A stretch of 64,000 nucleotides of DNA from Streptomyces sp. NBC_01317 (GTDB taxonomy: Bacteria > Actinomycetota > Actinomycetes > Streptomycetales > Streptomycetaceae), in assembly GCF_035961655.1 (NCBI RefSeq), contig NZ_CP108393.1, forward strand, positions 7,339,501 to 7,403,500. Direction: 5' to 3'. Each line of letters begins with the position of its first letter. The first letter of the stretch is position 1. Below, piece by piece: positions 34,844 through 43,793 of this stretch. The translations under genes and the position numbers were made by a program. The notes under the pieces are model-generated. The model was not told the DNA's origin, did no database searches, and saw nothing but the letters and a program-made list of their open reading frames with translations.

Positions 34844-37800
34844 TCAGTTCGCCCCCCGGAGGCGCGGTGTCACGGCGGGGTCGGCCGCGCGGGCGGCGGC
34901 GACGGCGACGGTCAGCAGGGGCAGGGCGGCGACCCCGGCGATCAGCAGAGCCACCTGCGGGAGCGGCAGTTCGACCAGCACGGGTGGCAGGGGAGCGGTG
35001 GCACGGCTCGTCAGGACGATGAGCGGGACCACCGTCCTGGTCAGGGCGGCGCCCAGGACCAGCCCCACCAGCAGGGCGATGCCGACCAGCACACTGTGCT
35101 CGGCGGCGACCGCCACCACCAGCTTGCGCCGCGGTGTGCCCAGGGCGTGCAGGACGGCCAGCTCCGCCGAACGCTCCCGCAGTGTGCCCACCACCGTGAC
35201 GGCGAATCCCACCGCGGCGAGCGCGGCGGCGGCCACGGCGACGGCCAGCAGCGCCGCGTAAGGCCCGGCGCCCAGCGGGTCGTCGAACAGCTCGTCGGCG
35301 GCCTCGTCACGTACCAGCACATCCGCCGGGTCGACGTCGGGACCGGCGCGGAGCACCTTCGCGACCTGCCCGGCGGCGCCGGGGTCCGTGCTCAGCCACC
35401 ACTCGTTGGGCACGAGCGAGCCGCCGTCCCGCTGCGCGAGCACCTCGTTGACGGTACGGAGATCGAGCAGCAACGCCCCACCGTCCGCGCTGTTCCCGGC
35501 CTCCGACGGCTTCGTCGTCGTGGAGGACGCTCCCGCCGTCACCGCCTCGTCCGGAGCGGTGGTGGGGAGCTGCCGCACCGCGCGGAGAAGGGTGACCTGT
35601 ATCCGCTCGCCCGCGAGGGTCACGTCGACGCGCTGCCCCTCCTCGGCCCCGGTCGCCCGCAGGAACCCGTCCGTGGCGATCCCCGGGACCAACTGGGGGA
35701 CGGGCGAGCGTACGGCGTCGACCCGCAGCTCCAGACTTTCGGCCGGCGGGTACGGGGTGTCCGCGCCCACGCTCGAACGGAGCTGGTACGGCACGGACAC
35801 GGGCCTCGCAGCGGTCGCCGCGGGCCGCAGCGCCACCGGCTTCCCCGCCACCGCGTCCTGCGTGGTCGTACCGGAACCCCGCCAGCGAAGTCCCTCCGGA
35901 ACAAGGACGGTTCGGGCCGCGCCCGCCCGGTCCGTCACCCCGACCCGTACGACATCCAGCCGCTGACCACTCCGCGCGCCAGGAGGCACCGGTCCGTCCA
36001 CGTGAAGACCTGTGAGGGTCAACGCGCCGTGAAAGGCGCCGAGTTCAGCGCCGCTGCCCAGGTCGAGGGACAGGGAACGGACGCGGCCGTCGGCGGACAC
36101 CTCCCCGGCGGGCAGGCGGTAGAGGAGGCCGTACCCGTCCTCGACGAGGACCGTGACCCTGGGCACGAAGCGGGCCGGGGCACTGCCTGGGCCGGTGCCG
36201 TTCTGAGCGATCCTGACATCGAGGGTGAGCCGGCGTGCGTCCACGGGCAGGGGGATGCCGGGGCGCGGTGTGTCCCGGGGCCGGAGCGGTGTGAGCAGCC
36301 GCCCGGCCCGCTCCTGCGTCAGGTCGTCCCGCAGGAGCAACTGGTCGCGCGTGTCCTCCGTGTCCAGCGCCAGCACCGTGGCGGTGCGGCCGTCCGACAG
36401 GGCCGTGGTCGTACGGTGGGCGGGCGCCGCCGCCCGTACGCCCGGCAGCTCGGCGTAGCGTCCGGCCTCCCCGGGCGTGCCGCCCTGGTGGGACAGGACC
36501 CGGACCGACGTGCCCGCGCCGAAGTCCGCCTGGTCGTTCTGCGACCGCTCCCAGGAGGCGTTCTGGCTGATCGCCAGCATCCCCGTCGCCACCGCCAGGA
36601 CCAGCAGCAGCACCGAGCCCGCGCTGCCCAGCAGCCGGCGGCTGAACTGCCAGCCCGCCAGCGCCGCCGACAACCCGCGCCCGCGAGCCGCGAGCCGTTC
36701 CGCCAGGCGTGCGGCCGGGGGCAGCAGCCGCAGGGTGAGGACGGTTCCGGCCAGCAGCGCCAGCGCGGGCGCCGCCACCAGCAGCGGATCGATCCCGAGG
36801 TTGCCGTCCTGGTCGCCGGTGAGGGCGCCGCCCGTCCGCCGGGCCAGCTGCCACAGCGCCACGGCCGCCACCAGCAGCAGGCCCACGTCGGCGCCCGCCC
36901 GCACCGGCGCGGGCAGCGAGGCGGCCCGGCCCCGGCCCAGGGCCCCGGCGGAACCGGCGAGCGCGGGCACCAGCACCGCCGCCGCGCAGCACGCCGCGAC
37001 CAGGCCCGCCGTCAACCAGACGTCCGGTCGCGGGACAGCGTCGAGCGTCAGGTCCAGCCGGCCGAGGACGGACCCCCGGGTCATCAGCCGCACCAGGGGA
37101 CCGGCCAGCAGCGGCGCGCCCACCGCCGCGGGGAGGGAGAGCAGCAGCGCCTCCAGCGACGCGAGGCCCGCCAGCCGCGCCCTGGACGCCCCCCGGGCCC
37201 GCAGGAGTTGGGTTTCGGCCGTCCGCTCGGTGGTCAGCAGCCGGGCCACCAGGAGCAGGGCGTACGCGGCCAGCAGGACGAGCTGGAGCGCGACGATCAT
37301 CAGGGTGGAGCGGGAGACCAGCAGCGCGCGCTCGGCGCGCGTGAGGACCGTTGCCAGGTCGCCGCGTACATCCACCGAACCGACGAGCGCGGGATCCTTG
37401 CCGAGCGCCGTGACCCCCTCGGTGGCCGCCGTGCGCAGTGCGCCGATCTCCCCGACGCCCGTCCCCGCGAAGTCGGCGGTCACGAGCCAGCCCGTGTCGC
37501 CGCGGCTGGTACGGCCCGACGACAGCACCGACGGATCGGTGAGGAGCGGTCCGTACGTGGTGAAGACGAGGTGACTCACGCCGCGGCCGTCGAGACTGTC
37601 CAGCGTCCAGTACGGATCGCTCTGGTCCAGGGGCCGGTACAGGCCGGTGAGCCGTACGGTCAGCGGTTTGCCGGACACCCGGTCGGTGAGCCTGAGCACC
37701 GCGCCCGGCCGCAGTTCCAACCGCTGGGCGGCGACCTGGGGGAGGGCGACGGGCAGTGGTCCGTCGCCGCGTCGCGCGGGATCGGGCATCGTCCCGGCCG

Positions 37801-38197
37801 TCAGCTCGACCTTGGACGGGTCCAGCGCCGCGAAGTGGGTCAGATCGGGGTACGTGGAGTCCGCGGCCGGGTCCTGGAGGGCGCGGGGCAGCGCGTACGC
37901 CCCCGAACGCTCCAGCCTGCGCACCGTCGTCGGCAGTCCGCCGAAGGTCTGCCGCGCCCCGCGGACCACGGCGGCCCGCGCCGCGTCCAGCTTCTCCTCG
38001 GGCAGATGGGCGGTGACGACCAGCGCGGTCGACGCCCCCTGGTCACGGGCCAGAGCGTGCCGCAGCGAGGCGTCACCGACGGAACCGGACAGCGCCACGA
38101 GGGCGGTCAGCACGCACGTGGTCAGCAGGACGGCCAGAAACGCCGCGGCGAGCAGCAGTCGGTGCGCCCTGATACGGAACAGAACGAACCCGGTCAC
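34844..38197 (-). CDS. FtsX-like ABC permease, 1117 residues
   Basis: GTG start at 38197 chosen because GGGGGG precedes it and the first residues (TGFVLFRIRAHRLLLAAAFLAVLL) run straight into a helix; upstream frame is open but unsupported. One helix near residue 20, a large soluble outer domain, helix groups near 300-480, 540-600 and 1000-1110. Pro/Gly-rich and long loops. First gene of the operon; start opposite to an XRE-TPR regulator with 358 bases between. Substrate unknown; the pairing with that regulator suggests cell-envelope or antibiotic stress, which is inference. Confidence 0.88.
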   Translation of the reverse strand: MTGFVLFRIRAHRLLLAAAFLAVLLTTCVLTALVALSGSVGDASLRHALARDQGASTALVVTAHLPEEKLDAARAAVVRGARQTFGGLPTTVRRLERSGAYALPRALQDPAADSTYPDLTHFAALDPSKVELTAGTMPDPARRGDGPLPVALPQVAAQRLELRPGAVLRLTDRVSGKPLTVRLTGLYRPLDQSDPYWTLDSLDGRGVSHLVFTTYGPLLTDPSVLSSGRTSRGDTGWLVTADFAGTGVGEIGALRTAATEGVTALGKDPALVGSVDVRGDLATVLTRAERALLVSRSTLMIVALQLVLLAAYALLLVARLLTTERTAETQLLRARGASRARLAGLASLEALLLSLPAAVGAPLLAGPLVRLMTRGSVLGRLDLTLDAVPRPDVWLTAGLVAACCAAAVLVPALAGSAGALGRGRAASLPAPVRAGADVGLLLVAAVALWQLARRTGGALTGDQDGNLGIDPLLVAAPALALLAGTVLTLRLLPPAARLAERLAARGRGLSAALAGWQFSRRLLGSAGSVLLLVLAVATGMLAISQNASWERSQNDQADFGAGTSVRVLSHQGGTPGEAGRYAELPGVRAAAPAHRTTTALSDGRTATVLALDTEDTRDQLLLRDDLTQERAGRLLTPLRPRDTPRPGIPLPVDARRLTLDVRIAQNGTGPGSAPARFVPRVTVLVEDGYGLLYRLPAGEVSADGRVRSLSLDLGSGAELGAFHGALTLTGLHVDGPVPPGARSGQRLDVVRVGVTDRAGAARTVLVPEGLRWRGSGTTTQDAVAGKPVALRPAATAARPVSVPYQLRSSVGADTPYPPAESLELRVDAVRSPVPQLVPGIATDGFLRATGAEEGQRVDVTLAGERIQVTLLRAVRQLPTTAPDEAVTAGASSTTTKPSEAGNSADGGALLLDLRTVNEVLAQRDGGSLVPNEWWLSTDPGAAGQVAKVLRAGPDVDPADVLVRDEAADELFDDPLGAGPYAALLAVAVAAAALAAVGFAVTVVGTLRERSAELAVLHALGTPRRKLVVAVAAEHSVLVGIALLVGLVLGAALTRTVVPLIVLTSRATAPLPPVLVELPLPQVALLIAGVAALPLLTVAVAAARAADPAVTPRLRGAN

Positions 38198-38350
38198 CCG
38201 CCCCCCCACCCACTCCACAGCCCCCGGGAGGGGGCGCCACAATTGAGGGACGATACAACATACGTACGTTCCGGCCAGGTGGCGCCGGTGTCGTGCGAGG
38301 CGCGCGACGCCGGACGCGGTGTCCGCGGCCTCCCCGGCGCCGGACCCCGG

Positions 38351-38444
38351 TGGCAACAATGTGTCTCCTGATGGCAACTGGAACTGTTCGCCCCGGGGTT
38401 GAGTCAGACTTCATGCCAGGTCGGGGCGCGGGCAAGTAGTTGCC
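38351..38444. promoter_or_regulatory. Repeated GGCAAC half-sites between exporter operon and XRE-TPR gene
   Basis: TGGCAAC occurs at 38351-38357 and 38372-38378, 21 bases apart, exactly two helical turns. A third element, GGCAA-GTAG-TTGCC (38431-38444), is a perfect inverted repeat of the same sequence. The gap of 358 bases between the divergent genes (38198-38555) contains no gene and holds these elements and a promoter. Confidence 0.5.
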
Positions 38445-38469
38445 TGGAATGCGTGACCTTGGCTATGCT
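38440..38469 (+). promoter_or_regulatory. Sigma-70-type promoter for the XRE-TPR gene
   Basis: TTGCCT (38440-38445) and TATGCT (38464-38469) with an 18-base spacer. Transcription would start near 38476. The -35 box overlaps the right arm of the GGCAA palindrome, consistent with autoregulation. Confidence 0.45.
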
Positions 38470-38555
38470 CCCGGCGGGATCGTGCCCCTTGGTGCCGCGG
38501 GAATTCTCATCTGATGGGGGCAACGCCGTCGCGCACCCTGAGCATTGGGATGCAG

Positions 38556-39779
38556 ATGATGCAACAACCGCTTTTCGGCCGCCGCGTCAAAGAACTGAGA
38601 CGCGCGCGCGGACTTTCTCAAGCCGCTCTCGCGGGCGACGAGCTTTCCACCGGGTATCTGTCCCGCCTGGAATCAGGGGCGCGGCAACCCACCGAGCGCG
38701 TCATCGCCTACGTGGCAGAGCGGTTGGGAGTCGACCGACGTGTCTTCGAAGCGCCGCCGAGCGGTACGGCACTGGCCCGGGCCTTGAGCATCGCGTCCTC
38801 CACTGACGGCGACGAGGACGTGGAGGATCTCCTGTCCGCCCTCGGCAGGCCCGACAGCGACGACCCGTTGCTGCGCTGGCGGGCGCTGTGGCTGGTCGCC
38901 CGCAGTTGGCGGAAACGCGGCGACACCGCCGAGGAACTCGCCTGCCTGGAGGAACTGGACCAGCTCGCCGACACATTGGGATTACCCGAGCTGCGGTGCC
39001 GGGTATGGGCCTCCCTCGCACGATGTCTGCGCTCCACGGGTGAGACGAGCCGGGCGATCGACGTGGCGGGCCAGGCTGTCCGGCTGGCGCGGGAGGCCGG
39101 GCTGTCCCTGCCGGACACCGCCGCCGCCCTGATGGCACTCGTGTCCGCGGAGGCCGAGGAGGGGCGGCTGCCCGAAGCCCGCGCGCACGTGGACGAGTTG
39201 GTCGGGCTGGTCGGGGAGTGCGGTGGCACCCCCCTCAGGGCCGAGGCGCTCTGGTCGGCGGCGACCGTACGGTTCCGCCAGGGCGACCAGGAAGCGGCCC
39301 GGGATCACATCGAGCGCGCGATCGAAGGACTCGACAGCCGCGCCGATGTGACCCTGTGGGCGCGCCTGAGGCTGGCTGCCGCCTCGCTGTACCTCCAGAG
39401 CGTCCCCCCGCTGACCGGGCCGGCCGCCGAGCGCCTGAAGGAGGCGCAATCCGCGCTCAGCTATGTGGGGACGCCGCTGCTCAACCAGGAGTTGCTGACG
39501 CTGAGGGCCCATCTCGCCTTCGAGGAGACGCGGTTCGCGGACGCACGCGCGCACCTGGACGAACTGCGCCGGGACGAGATGCGGCTGACCCACCGGGACC
39601 GGCTCCGGGCGGGCATCCTCGACGGCCGGCTGCTGATCGCGGAGGGGTACGGGAAGGAAGGCCGCCGGCAACTCGAAGAAGCGGGCGGCGAGGAGGCGCG
39701 CCGCGCGTACGGCATCGGCGTTTCCGCCGGCGAGAAGGCCCGCCGGGTGCCAGGTGCCGCCAGGAAGGGCACCACCTGA
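38556..39779 (+). CDS. XRE-family HTH regulator with TPR-like repeats
   Basis: 407 residues from the ATG at 38556; ATGs at 38514, 38550 and 38559 are in frame. GGGA precedes 38556 and 38559. N-terminal HTH: FGRRVKELRRARGLSQAAL and STGYLSRLESGARQPTE (about residues 4-45). From about 90 to the end the protein is made of helical tetratricopeptide-like pairs (LRWRALWLVARSWRKRGDTAEEL; RCRVWASLARCLRSTGETSRAI; and more). This layout is typical of streptomycete regulators that bind a peptide or small ligand. Probably controls the divergent ABC exporter and itself. Confidence 0.9.
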   Translation: MMQQPLFGRRVKELRRARGLSQAALAGDELSTGYLSRLESGARQPTERVIAYVAERLGVDRRVFEAPPSGTALARALSIASSTDGDEDVEDLLSALGRPDSDDPLLRWRALWLVARSWRKRGDTAEELACLEELDQLADTLGLPELRCRVWASLARCLRSTGETSRAIDVAGQAVRLAREAGLSLPDTAAALMALVSAEAEEGRLPEARAHVDELVGLVGECGGTPLRAEALWSAATVRFRQGDQEAARDHIERAIEGLDSRADVTLWARLRLAAASLYLQSVPPLTGPAAERLKEAQSALSYVGTPLLNQELLTLRAHLAFEETRFADARAHLDELRRDEMRLTHRDRLRAGILDGRLLIAEGYGKEGRRQLEEAGGEEARRAYGIGVSAGEKARRVPGAARKGTT

Positions 39780-39809
39780 CGGCCCGGCGTATCCGGGGGA
39801 CCTGCCGGC

Positions 39810-40853
39810 TCACACGGCGTGGTGGGACAGCGTCAGGTGCGGGTCCGGGGTGCCCGGCGCGGGGGCCGGGTCGGCGTGGACGAGGGTCGCGGCGAGTTTC
39901 GGTACGGCGTGCAGCAGCGCGTGTTCGGCCTCGACGGCCACCTGGTGGGCGTCACGCACGGTGAGGTCCGGGTCCACGACGATCGCGACCTCGGCGCGCA
40001 GCCGGTGGCCGATCCAGCGCAGGCGCAGTTCCCCCACGGCCCGCACCCCGGACACCTGGACGAGGGCCTGTTCCGCGGCGTCGACGAGCGCGGGGTCCAC
40101 GGCGTCCATCACCCGCCGGAAGACCTCCCGGCCGGCGTCGCGCAGCACGAGGAGGAGGGCGGCGGTGATGGCCAGGCCCACCACGGGGTCGGCGAGCCGC
40201 CAGCCGAGAGCGGCGCCGCCCGCGCCGAGCAGAACGGCGAGCGAGGTGAATCCGTCGGTACGGGCGTGCAGTCCGTCGGCGACGAGCGCGGCCGAGCCGA
40301 TCTCGCGGCCCACGCGGATGCGGTAGCGCGCCACCCACTCGTTGCCGAGGAAACCGACCACGGCCGCCGCCGCGACGGCGGGCAGGTAGCTGAGGTCCCG
40401 AGGGTTCACCAGGCGGTCGATCGCGGTCCAGGCGGCGAGGACGGCGGAGGCGGCGATGGTGAGCACGATGACGATGCCGGCGAGATCCTCGGCGCGGCCG
40501 TAGCCGTACGTGAAGCGGCGGTCGGCGGCCCGCCGTCCGAGGACGAAGGCGATGCCCAACGGCAGCGCGGTCAGGGCGTCCGCGGTGTTGTGGACCGTGT
40601 CGCCGAGCAGCGCGACCGAGCCGGAGAGCACGACGACAACCGCCTGCGCCGCCGCCGTGACGCCCAGGACCGCGAGCGAGATCCACAGCGCCCGCATGCC
40701 CTTGGCGGAGGACTCCAGCGCGGGATCGACCTTGTCTGCGCTGTGGTGCGAGTGCGGCTTGAGGAGGTGTCCGACCCGGTGGCCGTGGTGGTGGCCCCGG
40801 TCATGGGGGTGGGGGTGCTCGTGCGGGTGGGTGTGTCCGTGCTGGTCGCTCAC
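39810..40853 (-). CDS. Cation diffusion facilitator (CDF) metal exporter
   Basis: 347 residues from the GTG at 40853. His-rich N-terminus (HGHTHPHEHPHPHDRGHHHGH) for metal buffering, then six helices from about residue 50 to 250. Motif HNTADALTALPLG in TM2 matches the CDF metal site HxxxD (reads GDTVHNTAD), and DGLHARTDGFTSLAVLLG in TM5 gives the second HxxxD. The C-terminal cytoplasmic domain (about 260-340) has a ferredoxin-like fold. Exports Zn, Cd or Co using the proton gradient. Divergent from ArsR with 65 bases between; candidate ArsR operator in the gap. Confidence 0.93.
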   Translation of the reverse strand: MSDQHGHTHPHEHPHPHDRGHHHGHRVGHLLKPHSHHSADKVDPALESSAKGMRALWISLAVLGVTAAAQAVVVVLSGSVALLGDTVHNTADALTALPLGIAFVLGRRAADRRFTYGYGRAEDLAGIVIVLTIAASAVLAAWTAIDRLVNPRDLSYLPAVAAAAVVGFLGNEWVARYRIRVGREIGSAALVADGLHARTDGFTSLAVLLGAGGAALGWRLADPVVGLAITAALLLVLRDAGREVFRRVMDAVDPALVDAAEQALVQVSGVRAVGELRLRWIGHRLRAEVAIVVDPDLTVRDAHQVAVEAEHALLHAVPKLAATLVHADPAPAPGTPDPHLTLSHHAV

Positions 40854-40910
40854 GAAACCGGCCTTCCGACGCGGGACAGAGGTGGACACGCGAACGCGCC
40901 CAGCCCCATT

Positions 40911-40932
40911 ATGTGCGTATGAGCGCACGCAT
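40911..40932. promoter_or_regulatory. Candidate ArsR/SmtB operator
   Basis: GTGCG-TATGAG-CGCAC (40913-40928) is a perfect five-base inverted repeat in the imperfect 22-mer running from ATGTGCGT to ACGCAT. It overlaps the start of arsR and lies about 60 bases upstream of the CDF gene. Its form resembles actinobacterial metal-sensor operators. Confidence 0.45.
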
Positions 40933-41278
40933 GCACCTATCACCTGCGCAGGATGCGCACCCGCGAGACCCGGGCGCCGAACAGTTCGCGCTCGCGGCGG
41001 AGGTCCTGGGGCTGCTCGCCGACCGCACCCGCCTGACGCTGCTCCACGCCCTGGCCTCGGGCGAGGCGGACGTCACCAGCCTCACCGCCGTGTGCGACGT
41101 GGCACGCCCGGCGGTCAGCCAGCATCTGGCCAAACTGCGCCTGGCCGGGCTGGTGTCCGTACGGAGGGAGGGGCGCCGCATGGTCCACGGGCTGTCCGAC
41201 GGGCATCTGCGGCGGGTCATCGAGGAAGCTCTGAGCCTGGCGGACCACCGTCTGAGCGGCGCCGCACCGCACGACTGA
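40919..41278 (+). CDS. ArsR/SmtB-family metal-responsive repressor
   Basis: 119 residues from the ATG at 40919 (GTG at 40913, ATG at 40931 are alternatives; no ribosome site seen). Winged helix about residues 22-95: 'AEVLGLLADRTRLTLLHALASGEADV', then the recognition helix region ARPAVSQHLAKLRLAGLV and wing 'VRREGRRMVHG'. The C-terminal helix carries D-H residues (SLADHRLSGAAPHD) of the alpha5-type metal site, like CzrA/SmtB Zn/Co sensors. It should repress the divergent CDF gene and itself. Confidence 0.92.
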   Translation: MSARMHLSPAQDAHPRDPGAEQFALAAEVLGLLADRTRLTLLHALASGEADVTSLTAVCDVARPAVSQHLAKLRLAGLVSVRREGRRMVHGLSDGHLRRVIEEALSLADHRLSGAAPHD

Positions 41279-41638
41279 CAGCGTCGTGCGTCCCGAGGCA
41301 AAGGGGAGCCCCGGCCGAGGCGGGGGACCTGGGCCGGGGCGGGAACCCTGACCGGTACGGGGGATGCCGGCCAGGGTGGTCATGAGGTGTGGGCCCGGAG
41401 AGGCGGTCGCCTTCGCGGCGAAAGGCTCCATGGGGCTTCAGCCGAACGATCTTCCCCATGGGCCGGAGGTGAGGCCCGGGGACACTGTCCCCTCCGTACC
41501 CACGTATGGATGAACGGCGAACCAATACGGGATGTTCCCCGGGCTTTCCGTACGGCCTGTGAGCTGTGCCACCGGACGTTCCGGACCGGTGGATCCCGCC
41601 CTTCTACTATGGGCCTGTATCCGGTGGGAGTGGAGTGA
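41279..41638. other. 360-bp non-coding stretch between arsR and tetR
   Basis: No credible gene seen. Its last 110 bases hold the TetR-site candidate (41532-41543) and a TACTAT -10-like box near 41604; the rest is featureless GC-rich sequence. Confidence 0.5.
41532..41543. promoter_or_regulatory. Candidate TetR operator 1 (upstream of tetR)
   Basis: ATGTTCCCCGGG, 96 bases before the tetR start. The same 12 bases occur in the MFS promoter at 43744-43755. Sharing between the two promoters supports binding by this TetR. Confidence 0.5.
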
Positions 41639-42274
41639 GTGGTGGACAACGAAGGTCCGGGACGTGGCGTCAGGGGCCGGCCGCGGAGCGAGCGGGCGCG
41701 GGCCGCCGTTCTGGACGCCGCCTCCGACCTGTTGGTGACCGGGGGGATCGACGCGGTGACGATGGAGGCCATCGCCGCGCGTGCCAAGGTCAGCAAGGGG
41801 ACCCTCTACAAATGGTGGCCGTCGCGCGCGCACGTGATGCTGGAGAGTTTTTTCAGCCTGGCGAAGAGCACCATCGTGGTCGACGAGGACGCGTCGCTCC
41901 AGGACGTACTGACCTTCCACCTGGCGTCGCTCTCGGACCTGTTCCGGGACACGGCGGCGGGGCCGTTGATGGGTGACCTGGTGGCAGCGGGGCAGGCCGA
42001 CCCGGAGATCCGCGCGGCGCTCGACGACGAGTGGCTGCGTCCCCGCAGGCAGGTGGGGGCGCGACTGCTGCGGGAGGCGGTGGAGCGAGGGGAACTGGAC
42101 CCCCGGATCGACGTGGCGGCCGCGGTCGATCAGCTCTTCGCGCCCGTCTACCACCGGCTGCTGATGGGGCACGAACCCCTGGACGAAGCGCTGGCGGCGA
42201 CGCTCGTCAGGCAACTGCTGGACGGGGTACGGAGTGCCCGCCCGCCGACGCCGACGCCGCCGGCGGAGACGTAG
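41639..42274 (+). CDS. TetR/AcrR-family regulator, neighbour of MFS pump
   Basis: 211 residues; GTG GTG start pair at 41639/41642 with GGGAG-like sequence before it. N-terminal HTH (about 15-65): 'AVLDAASDLLVTGGIDAVTMEAIAARAKVSKGTLYKWW'. The C-terminal domain has TetR_C_AcrR features ('RPRRQVGARLLREAVERGELDP', 'LFAPVYHRLLMGHEPLD'). Convergent with the MFS gene. A shared motif in both promoters suggests that it represses both. Ligand unknown, presumably the pump's substrate. Confidence 0.92.
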   Translation: MVDNEGPGRGVRGRPRSERARAAVLDAASDLLVTGGIDAVTMEAIAARAKVSKGTLYKWWPSRAHVMLESFFSLAKSTIVVDEDASLQDVLTFHLASLSDLFRDTAAGPLMGDLVAAGQADPEIRAALDDEWLRPRRQVGARLLREAVERGELDPRIDVAAAVDQLFAPVYHRLLMGHEPLDEALAATLVRQLLDGVRSARPPTPTPPAET

Positions 42275-42354
42275 ACGGGGAAGACGGGGAAGGCGGAGAC
42301 AGAGAAGGCGTGAGAGGCGTGTGACCGCGCGGTCGGCCCGACGGTCCGGAACGG

Positions 42355-43701
42355 TCAGGACGCGGCTTCCGTCCGCCGTTGCCGGAGGGTGGAGACGGTC
42401 CAGACGGCCAGTCCGGCCACGGGGAGCGCGGCGCCGAAGAGGGTGACGCCCGTCCAGCCGTAGCCGTCGTGCAGGATGCCCGCGATTCCGGAACCCGCCG
42501 CCCCACCGAGGAAGACGGAGCCCATGAACACGGTGTTGACGCGGGCACGGGCGTCGGCCCGCAGCCCGAATATCTCCCGCTGGCTGAACACCTGGTGGCT
42601 CTGGACGGCGAAGTCCAGCAGGACACCGGCCAGCGCCAGCAGGATCAGACTGCCCGCCCCGAGGCAGGCCAGTACCAGCGCGCCCGCGGCCAGCACCAGC
42701 GCCAGACCGCTGCCGATACGGGCATGGCCGCGGTCGCTGAGCCGGCCCGCCAGCGGGGCGGCCGCCGCGCCCGCGGCGCCCACCAGCGCGAACGCGCCGA
42801 TCCCGACCTGGCCGAGGTGGTGGCGGGTGATCAGTTCGAACGCCACCGACGTCCAGAAGCAGCTGAACGCGCCGAACATCAGCGCCTGGATCACCGCACG
42901 GCGCCGCAGCGCCGGCTCCTCCCGGACGAGATGGCCGAGTGAGAGCAGCAGCTTCGGATAGCTGCCGCTGTGGACCGGACGCCGCTCGGGGAGCATGCGG
43001 ACCAGCAGGACCGACAGGGCGACCATGAGGACGGCGGAGATCAGGTAGATGGCCCGCCAGCCCCAGGCGGCGGCGACCAGGCTGGAGACCGTACGCGCCA
43101 GGAGGATGCCCAGCAGCAGGCCGCTCATCACCGTACCGACGAACTTCCCCCGCTCCCGCTCGGGCGCCAGGTGCACTCCGAACGCGACGAGGATCTGGGC
43201 GACCACCGAGACGGTCCCGACCAGCACCGACGCCGCCAGGAACACGCCGAAGTACGGCGACAGGCCGGCGGCCACCAGGGCCGCCGCCGTCACCAGCAGG
43301 GTGCGCGAGGCCAGCGCCCGGTTCTCCAGCAGGTCCCCGAGGGGCAGCAGGAGCACCAGGCCGAGGGCGTAGCCGAGCTGGGTGAGGGTGACCACCAGCG
43401 CGGTGCTGCCCGCGCTGACGCCGAAGGTCGAGGCGATGGGGGACAGGAGCGGCTGCGCGTAGTAGATGTTCGCCACGGTCACGCCGCACGCGAAGGCGAG
43501 GAGCAGCACCACGCGCCGCAGCCGGGCGGGCGACAGCGTGCCGTCGGACGCCGGGGCCGGTGCCGGTGCTGCCGGCATTGGCGTTGGCGTCCGCGATTTC
43601 TCCTGCCCGCCGGAGGGCCGGGGGACGCGGGACAGGCGCGGCGCCTCCGGGGACGGGCCGCCCGCGCCAGGTCCCGCCAGGCACTTCCGGGTGTGATCCA
43701 T
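42355..43701 (-). CDS. MFS transporter
   Basis: 448 residues from the ATG at 43701, preceded by GAGGAGGGG. An N-terminal Ala/Pro tail of about 55 residues, then twelve predicted helices. Typical MFS motif regions: PLGDLLENR in loop 2-3 and a related LAGRLSDRGHARIG in loop 8-9. Similar to the YnfM/NepI-like efflux branch ('ANIYYAQPLL' start of TM1). It probably exports a drug or metabolite by proton antiport. Regulated by the neighbouring TetR, as shown by the shared operator motif. Confidence 0.92.
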   Translation of the reverse strand: MDHTRKCLAGPGAGGPSPEAPRLSRVPRPSGGQEKSRTPTPMPAAPAPAPASDGTLSPARLRRVVLLLAFACGVTVANIYYAQPLLSPIASTFGVSAGSTALVVTLTQLGYALGLVLLLPLGDLLENRALASRTLLVTAAALVAAGLSPYFGVFLAASVLVGTVSVVAQILVAFGVHLAPERERGKFVGTVMSGLLLGILLARTVSSLVAAAWGWRAIYLISAVLMVALSVLLVRMLPERRPVHSGSYPKLLLSLGHLVREEPALRRRAVIQALMFGAFSCFWTSVAFELITRHHLGQVGIGAFALVGAAGAAAAPLAGRLSDRGHARIGSGLALVLAAGALVLACLGAGSLILLALAGVLLDFAVQSHQVFSQREIFGLRADARARVNTVFMGSVFLGGAAGSGIAGILHDGYGWTGVTLFGAALPVAGLAVWTVSTLRQRRTEAAS

Positions 43702-43743
43702 CGGGCCCCTCCTCCACACGTCCCGCGTCCGTTCCCGTGGGGC

Positions 43744-43793
43744 ATGTTCCCCGGGAATCGCACTCCTAATTTCTGGACGTCGCGTTCACTATA
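43744..43793 (-). promoter_or_regulatory. MFS promoter region with TetR operator 2
   Basis: On the minus strand TATAGT (43793-43788) can serve as -10 box. ATGTTCCCCGGG (43744-43755) then falls about 35 bases downstream, inside the transcribed leader and in position to block RNA polymerase. In this copy GGGG-CATGTT-CCCC gives a small dyad. Confidence 0.45.

Noticed and set aside
34643..38371. 1242-codon plus-strand frame opposite the ABC permease
   Set aside because: Gln/His/Arg-rich composition without any fold; the minus strand carries membrane helices and coupled starts.
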